Source: Microcyclospora pomicola (taxonomy: Eukaryota; Ascomycota; Dothideomycetes; Capnodiales). Taken from it: a stretch of 64,000 nucleotides of DNA. The position numbers and the translations under genes are program-made. This document shows positions 57,692-64,000 of this stretch, piece by piece. The notes under the pieces were generated by a model. The model saw only the letters and a list, made by a program, of their open reading frames with translations. It made no database searches and was not told where the DNA came from. The DNA lies in NCBI GenBank assembly GCA_002786065.1, contig NHNY01000001.1:1860001-1924000 (forward strand). Direction: 5' to 3'. Every line of letters begins with the position of its first letter. The first letter of the stretch is position 1.

Positions 57692-59416
57692 ATGGGTTCA
57701 GGAACCTGGAAAAGTTTACGTGCGAGCTCCGCTGGATTACCGACGCTTCTCGTGAAAGCCGAACTATCTTCCGGTGGCTACAGCATCCTTGTCACGGATT
57801 TGTGCAACATTTGGGATGAGCACCTTACGAGAGCCGAGATTATCAAGCGTGCGAAACAATGCGGAAGCAGCATAGATCCGAGCCAAGGAACCGATCAGCA
57901 AGAGATTCTGCTGAGCCACATCAGAAAGGCGCTGAACCATGAAGTTGGGACTACGCTGCAGGTTTGCCGGGATGTAGAAGACTCACGAGGACTCCTCCTA
58001 CATCTGTACACACCGTTACCAGGCACACTTCCTCCTCTACGATGGATTGTTCAACTACGCAGATCTCCAGCTCGTGTGATGGGAGAGGAACTTGTGCTGC
58101 CTTTGCTGCATCAAGCTCTCAGCCTTCGCCATCAAGTCCAATCTCTCATTACTGAGATCCAGAACAAAGACCGTGTGATATCGAAGATATCTGACAGGCT
58201 TGAAGTTTCGGGGAATGATCTGACGACAGTTTTTCCCAATGTGTCCCGGGTAAAAGTTTCGCGGAAAAGGCCACAACGAGAACAGCTTGGTGCTCACGTT
58301 CAGGGCTTGTCCGACTTTGATGAGGCTTCGTGGAAAGTACAGCTTGCTCAGAGTGTTGGAACTTCCGATCTATCCTGGGACGCCGTGGACGAAATCGTAG
58401 CAGGATGTTCCACTCACACACTCGGGGCACCTGATGGCCGCCTCGCAGATGAGTGGTGGCTGAATTTAGCGGAATCCGTATCGTCTGAGGAGCAAATGTT
58501 ACAGAAAGAAATTGTCCATCGAAACGCTGGGCATTTACAGCATGCAAGTCCCCACGACGAGCATATTGATGACTTTCAGCGGCAAAGCACGCCACCACGG
58601 TCAACTCGCCCACCGAATGGGCAATACGGAAAAGCGCAAATGGGCTCTCCAACCGCAGACGATGCCAACCAAAAAATTGTTACATTCGACGACGAAAGCA
58701 CGGAAGACGAGGACGATCTGGATGCTTCGCCGCCCAGTCACAACGCCAACGAGCGTACATCACAGCTAGAGCACTTGCAATCAGCAATGCAATCAAACGA
58801 GCCCGCGACCGACATGATTCCATCTGACGGGAATTCCCCGCGCAGTCATCCCGCCGAGATGGGCCTGCAAGAAGCGACAGTGACACATGAAGCACTAACC
58901 CAGGCAAATCACTCAACGTTAGAATCCGAGCATTCGTCGCAAGACAAAGACACAGCACGAGCGACCTCATCGTACCCGCCGAAACCCAAGCCTAGACGCG
59001 GTGTCATCGGTGGGAAGCGCGATGTTTCGGGGCCAGATTCTGAGCGGGCTGCATCTGTTGGATCGCCGCGACACCAGATAGGCATGTTTGGCGGGAAGGC
59101 CAACTCATCGACTATCAGTAATTTCCCGTCACGACATCATGAAGAAGAATCGACGAGGGATTCTTCGGTGTCATCCCCACCAAAGCGCAAGAAGCTGGGA
59201 ATGCTGGGCGGTACAAAGAGGACCATGAAAGATGAGCCATCGTCTCCTGACAATGCGGGGCCATCTTCTTATGTCAAAACGTGTCCTTCTACAAAGGAAT
59301 TCACGCCTGAGCAGGAAGAGACCGCAGAGGAACGAGCGAATATCAAGCGGATGCAACTCAAGAACGAATTAGAAGATAAGGCAAAAGCTCATGTGAAGAA
59401 GCGACGAAAGTTTTAG
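57692..59416 (+). CDS. nej1: XLF/Nej1-like non-homologous end-joining factor
   Basis: Single exon, 574 residues, ATG 57692. The N-terminal head (MGSGTWKSLRASSAGLPTLL, YSILVTDLCNIWDEHLTRAE, SSIDPSQGTDQQEILLSHIR, LPPLRWIVQLRRSP) has the order of strands and helices of the XRCC4-like factor family, and a helix (LRHQVQSLITEIQNKDRVIS, residues about 146-170) is the coiled-coil dimer stem. The tail is long and disordered, with three copies of a GxxGGK-like motif (RRGVIGGK, QIGMFGGK, KLGMLGGTK) and a basic end KKRRKF, where yeast Nej1 also ends in a basic motif. It should act with Ku and ligase IV at DNA breaks. It is divergent from cactin. Confidence 0.75.
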   Translation: MGSGTWKSLRASSAGLPTLLVKAELSSGGYSILVTDLCNIWDEHLTRAEIIKRAKQCGSSIDPSQGTDQQEILLSHIRKALNHEVGTTLQVCRDVEDSRGLLLHLYTPLPGTLPPLRWIVQLRRSPARVMGEELVLPLLHQALSLRHQVQSLITEIQNKDRVISKISDRLEVSGNDLTTVFPNVSRVKVSRKRPQREQLGAHVQGLSDFDEASWKVQLAQSVGTSDLSWDAVDEIVAGCSTHTLGAPDGRLADEWWLNLAESVSSEEQMLQKEIVHRNAGHLQHASPHDEHIDDFQRQSTPPRSTRPPNGQYGKAQMGSPTADDANQKIVTFDDESTEDEDDLDASPPSHNANERTSQLEHLQSAMQSNEPATDMIPSDGNSPRSHPAEMGLQEATVTHEALTQANHSTLESEHSSQDKDTARATSSYPPKPKPRRGVIGGKRDVSGPDSERAASVGSPRHQIGMFGGKANSSTISNFPSRHHEEESTRDSSVSSPPKRKKLGMLGGTKRTMKDEPSSPDNAGPSSYVKTCPSTKEFTPEQEETAEERANIKRMQLKNELEDKAKAHVKKRRKF

Positions 59417-59851
59417 ATAGATTCTTGTCATTTCACATTCGGCGCTTCGAGCCTCAGCCCTGCAGCTTATAAGACTTGTACGGAGGGTGTACAAGCACGA
59501 GCTAACATATATAAGGTCTGTTTGAGAATGTTCCCCGTGCTGACAAGGTGACAAAGCCGGCGTTTCATTGTTCGCCTTAGGTTCATCCATATCTGTTCCA
59601 CTCCTGCCATATTGGGCGACAGCTTAAACTTGGTTCTTCACTTTGTGCCCAGGGATATCAGAAGCGAAACATATCCTGGATCGTTCACTACCGGCCGACG
59701 AAAGCAATTATATCATGAACGATAAGTGCTTGACCGCATCTCGCGTATGTCAAAGCTGCAGGAAGGATGTAGACCATAAGCTCACGTTCGCCACTCCATC
59801 AACAAACGTGCAGTTCGTACACGCTCCACACAACTTGGATATATACACAAG
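59417..59851. other. Intergenic stretch
   Basis: 435 bases between two plus-strand genes; holds the XLF-like 3' end and the promoter of the next gene. Nothing specific seen. Confidence 0.5.
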
Positions 59852-62800
59852 ATGTGTTATTATCGATATTACTACTTCCCGTCCTGTAAGCACCAACAAA
59901 CAAACCTCGTCGAGTATTGCAGCAAAGCGATCCAGGCTCATGTCGAGCGATCAACGAATGGGACGGTGGACGATCCAGATGGCAGTGACCACGTCGCAAG
60001 TGGCCATTCCAGCAAGTACACCACGAAAGGATCGCATGAATCTTGGTCCCTCTGGAAGCGACGCAGGAGTGATGACGAGCAGTACGGTCGATCGAGGAGC
60101 AACGACACAGCCTCGATGTACACAACTCCGGTTTCACACAACGCTGCACGCCAGCATACATCGTCAACGGCCACACACTCACATTCATCGCCCTCGGCAT
60201 CGATAGAACCGGCATCCATCGCTGAGCAGCTGACCCCAATATCCTCGACATCCTTTGTACCAGGCTCGACAGAACTGTACTCTTGTTCGACAGACCCAGT
60301 CATGGCCGCACCACATCTTCATGCCCCCTACGGACGGGAGGGTCCTGAAAACATCGAACAAGCAGTGAACCCAGGCCGCACGACTGCACAGGTTGTTGAA
60401 TATCTTTCGCCTTCGCGAGCAGCACATGTACTGACTGGTTATTACCTAGATATCGTTATCCCGGAACAGATCCATACGTCCTCAACTACGAGAGCACATC
60501 AGTCAAGGACAACACAAGTACGCCGCACTCCTGTATCTGACCTGAGTAGACCATGCTAACGATTTGAACAGTACAGACCTCTATGATCGCAGTACCGAAC
60601 GAGCTCGGACTGTAGCAGACAGTCCGGCAGATTGGTCGAGTCAGAGAGCATCTTCGATGGGTTCGACTACTGTTCTGGGCTCTGATGACGCAAACAACAT
60701 TATTGAGCCAGGCGATTTCGATACTATCGAAGCCGAAGTTGATGACCTGAAGAAACAGATCCGCAGGCTGAGAGAGAGCGAGGATGGTGACCGCGGGACA
60801 CCAGCGTCACAAGCTACCAAACATACATACCAAGACACGGCTGAGTACATGGGGGAAAAGCAGGATACCAGGAATTGGCATAACTCGGCGGCTGAACGTC
60901 TCCAAAAGCGACACGAGCAGCTCGAGCACGATTCCGTCAATAAACCGGAATTTCCATCAATAACCTTGGCCCCAGAGGATGACTTCCCTGCCCTGCAGGG
61001 CGATGCAGCAACCACATCCTTCGCAAGCGCCGATATCGAGCAATTGCCTCCACGCGGCACCACATATGCTGCTGCGGCAATGGCCACACGGATTACCGAA
61101 GACCCGACATCGACCTTGGATGATCAGAACCTCCGCAGCAGACCCAACAAGCTCGGACCCATCACTCTCAGCACAGTGTTCAACCTAGAACCTGCATCTG
61201 AGCTACACGAGATAACCTCCACAAGTGACCCTTCTATAGTCGAAGTTGACCATGGCTGCGATGCTACGGATCCTGGATCTCGGACCATCAAGCCAGCCAC
61301 TTCGATGGGTAGGAGTATGGGCTCGCCAAATTTTGCTCGGCCCACCGAAGCGGCGGCCAGACGTGCTGACGAGACCATGCGCCACGCTTCAATGTCTCCT
61401 AGATATGGCACGGCAGAGTCCTCTCCCACCAAGTCAATGAGAGGTACAGCGATGAAAGACACGCACCGTGGACTGAGGCGAATGGCTCTTCCACAAGCTT
61501 GGTCACATGGGTCCACATCTCCAACAAAGGTGATTACAGAACACTCGAGAGCCTACGAACATAATGGCGATCTCCGTAATGGACACTCCACACTGACTAG
61601 GCTTCGAATCGATCATGTCGAGACGCCCGTTTCTGGCGAAAGTCCGACTAAGCTGGCCAAAAAGACCAATTCTTACATGTCTCCGACCAAAGCTACTGCA
61701 CATCGTGCTTCAATCATTTTGGGCTCCACAAATGCAAGGTCATTGAGATCAAAAGAGGCTATACCGCATGACCCTTTGTCGGCAATGGAAACGTCTTCTA
61801 GCAGTATTCCAGACGCTCGGAACTCATCGATGTCCGAGAATGACATCTCCCGTAAAAGTGAAGCCTCCGGCTTAGGCATTATTTCCCAGTTGGCCCCGTT
61901 GGTCAATAGCGACCAGAAGACAGCTACGAACGGCCGCAGTGATTCTACCCTGAAGCGGGTCAACATCACTGCATATCGTCCTTCCCGCTCCCTGGCAAAA
62001 AATCGCGAAAAGTCGAACTCGCCTAGCAAGATTCCACGAGGAACAAAACTCATCTCCGGGCGCGCTCGTGGTAACACCGATGCTGTCATTTTGAAGCACC
62101 CACCTCTGGCCATAGAAGACGGATTGCCAGTAGTCGCCAACACCACCACAAGACGCCGCACCTCACATGCCGATATCCTGCAGCCAATCCTTAAGAGGTT
62201 GGACAACGAAGGCCTGCGCAAGGATGCTGCAAACGCACTACGATACGCCAAACCATGCGATGTCGCCTCCGTCGGCCAAGCTGTAAGCAAAGTGTGCGAG
62301 TCAGTCCCTGCTACGTCTGGCGTAGCCAGTCATTCACAAAACATCAAGCCACTGCCTCCACACCTCCGGGTAGCAGCTGGACAGAGTAGGCAGAGTAGCG
62401 GTACAAGCACGGCAACAGCTTCCACGGTGATCGGGATCTCACCAAGCTCACTTATGTCCGACATAACGTTTCGCTCGCCACCAGTGCATGTCGAGACGAG
62501 CTCCGCGTTTGCAACGAAGTCAAAAGTCACCCCCAGCTCTCGATATCCTTGGGGCAATGGCGTACAGATCTTGCAAACATCAACGCTCCGACCTACAGCG
62601 AAAGAATTCAAGCCTCTGAACAAGCCACCGACATTTGTCCAGCAGTATGATCCGACAACGCCAGAGCAATCTCTTGAAGCATACTCCTTTCAAGACTGGG
62701 CAAAGATGTCGGAACACGTTCGAAATAGCATACTTTCACTACAGGAATGGCGAAGTTCTCAAGGAAGAGTGGATTATGGCACGCACGATAGCACGGAGTC

Positions 62801-63380
62801 TGCTTCCAACACTGTCCAAGATACAGCATCAACATGCGGGCCACTGCATCCACCTAGTGTGGAGATTGGCCATCATCATGTACGTGCCGGCCAAGTGCTC
62901 AGGCCATCGATGGACGCCGACAGCGATCATGTCCGTTGGACTATGTGCGATGTCAACGGCCAGGAGCAACCAGTTCACTTCGGTCGGGCAGCTGTCCCAA
63001 CATCGCCGCCAAAACATGATGAGGCGCACGTTCCATCTCCACCCATTAAGATGACCTCGCCCCATACGCCTGTCCAAGACTCTCATGACGTCGAATCAGC
63101 TAGCATCGCGAGGTCCTGGTCAATCGGCGCAAATCCGAGCCTCAGCCCGTGGTCAAACTCATATGCTTGGTGTGGTGGCGATGGCAAAGAGATCCGCTTT
63201 GCTGGCTATGGTCCCGACGCGGAGATAAACCCCAACGACCCATCTGGTATAGAATACTACTGTCGCAAGGGACGTTACGACAGACACAGTTTGAAATACA
63301 ATGCTGGACAGAACGGTGTGCCGAAATTCTGGCCTCGCTCCAAACGCCAATGGGCTGAGCTTGCCGGCACATCAGCCTAA
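59852..63380 (+). CDS. Large disordered protein with Cys-rich N terminus and coiled coil, unknown function
   Basis: Three exons: 59852-60391, 60450-60517 and 60572-63380. Intron 1 (58 bases) ends with branch CTGAC and acceptor CCTAG; its donor is taken as CAG/GTTGTT, but GTGAAC at 60365 also keeps frame. Intron 2 (54 bases) is canonical (GTACGC, GCTAAC, ACAG). Phases agree through both, giving 1138 residues. The N terminus MCYYRYYYFPSCKHQ...EYCSKA has Cys/His spacing seen at the start of several fungal hypothetical proteins. A coiled coil (IEAEVDDLKKQIRRLRESED) lies near residue 255. The Ser/Pro-rich middle is disordered and the C terminus (NPNDPSGIEYYCRKGRYDRH, PKFWPRSKRQWAELAG) looks conserved. 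Function unknown. Confidence 0.75.
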
Positions 63381-64000
63381 CCCTGCGGTGACATGCACAT
63401 TCTCAGCGCCATCGAGCAGATCCCGATCGTACCTGCGCTGGGCTGGTGTAACGACTGTACGACGGATCCCTTTCAGTGAGCGTGGAGCTCGTCGTTGGCT
63501 GAGACTTGGAGCCCAACACGTGTTGAAGACGGAGGATGTTCAACGATGCGTTGGGGGTCGTCGATTGGATGGAAAGATCTCTTCGTGTGTGCGTGGTTCT
63601 GGTGCTATTGTTGTTGTTATTCTTGCTTCTGCGCATTCACGAGGAGCCTTGTGACTTTTATCCTAGTTACTTCGTAGACATAACCCTCCCCATAGTTTTG
63701 CGAGAAGGCAACTTTACTGCAGTCGTCGCGGACATCTTCCAGCCTATCGTGTGGTATAGTCATGTCATTGTGCGTCTAGAGGCAGGCAAAAGAATACTTG
63801 CCACTTGATCAACGCGTAAGGTAGCGGGTGTGATGCAATGGAAGCCTCAGGAATTCTACACATCTGCTTACCTCATCGAAGCCAGCATGCGGCCACGTGA
63901 TCAAGCTTTCTGCTCCACATGTTCTACTTCTCTCGAGCTTCGAAAGCTAGATACTCGGAGCACCATTCTTGAACCTGCGCACGTCTCTTGGCCTTTCAAA
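63381..64000. other. Right edge, no gene seen
   Basis: 620 bases downstream of the last gene. It includes a short TTGTTGTTATT run near 63610 and only short frames. Confidence 0.5.

Overview
The window reads as nuclear DNA of a filamentous ascomycete (Pezizomycotina; probably a plant-associated Dothideomycete, which is an inference). The reasons are short introns of about 48 to 80 bases with GTRNGT donors, CTRAY branch points and YAG acceptors, about 50% GC, no operons, and typical mould families: cutinase, GPI-anchored aspartic protease, DUF1749 hydrolase, an AusD-like methyltransferase, a DHA2 drug pump, cactin, an SEA-complex WD40/RING protein and an XLF/Nej1 protein. All calls come from reading the sequence; no database was searched. 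Splice sites were placed by hand and kept only where donor, acceptor and reading phase agree.

Layout. 1-22.3 kb is gene-rich: the tail of a peroxiredoxin-like gene, a mitochondrial membrane protein, a DUF1749 esterase, an FAD hydroxylase of the salicylate-hydroxylase type, a nitronate monooxygenase, an MFS exporter, an Aro3-type DAHP synthase, a methyltransferase, an aspartic protease, a basic nuclear-looking protein and a Ser/Thr-rich single-pass membrane protein. From the hydrolase to the methyltransferase the genes look metabolic, with aromatic chemistry prominent, but there is no PKS, NRPS or terpene synthase.

22.3-38.4 kb is a gene-poor island of about 16 kb. It holds one 339-residue orphan, a small two-exon charged protein, a two-exon six-cysteine secreted protein (effector-like), a weaker two-exon candidate, several simple repeats and a diverged tandem repeat with a period of about 182 bases. 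I see no intact transposon.

38.4-64 kb is gene-rich again: two unknown proteins, a hidden three-exon small gene, an amidase, a four-span membrane protein, a five-exon cutinase, the WDR24/Rtc1-like SEA subunit, a forkhead factor with a poly-Q tract, a divergent pair made of cactin (four exons, two of them very small) and an XLF/Nej1-like end-joining factor, and a 1138-residue protein of unknown role. Small genes at 30.3, 31.2, 40.5 kb and more tentatively at 32.5, 51.8 and 54.5 kb are the ones most easily missed, because their exons are short.
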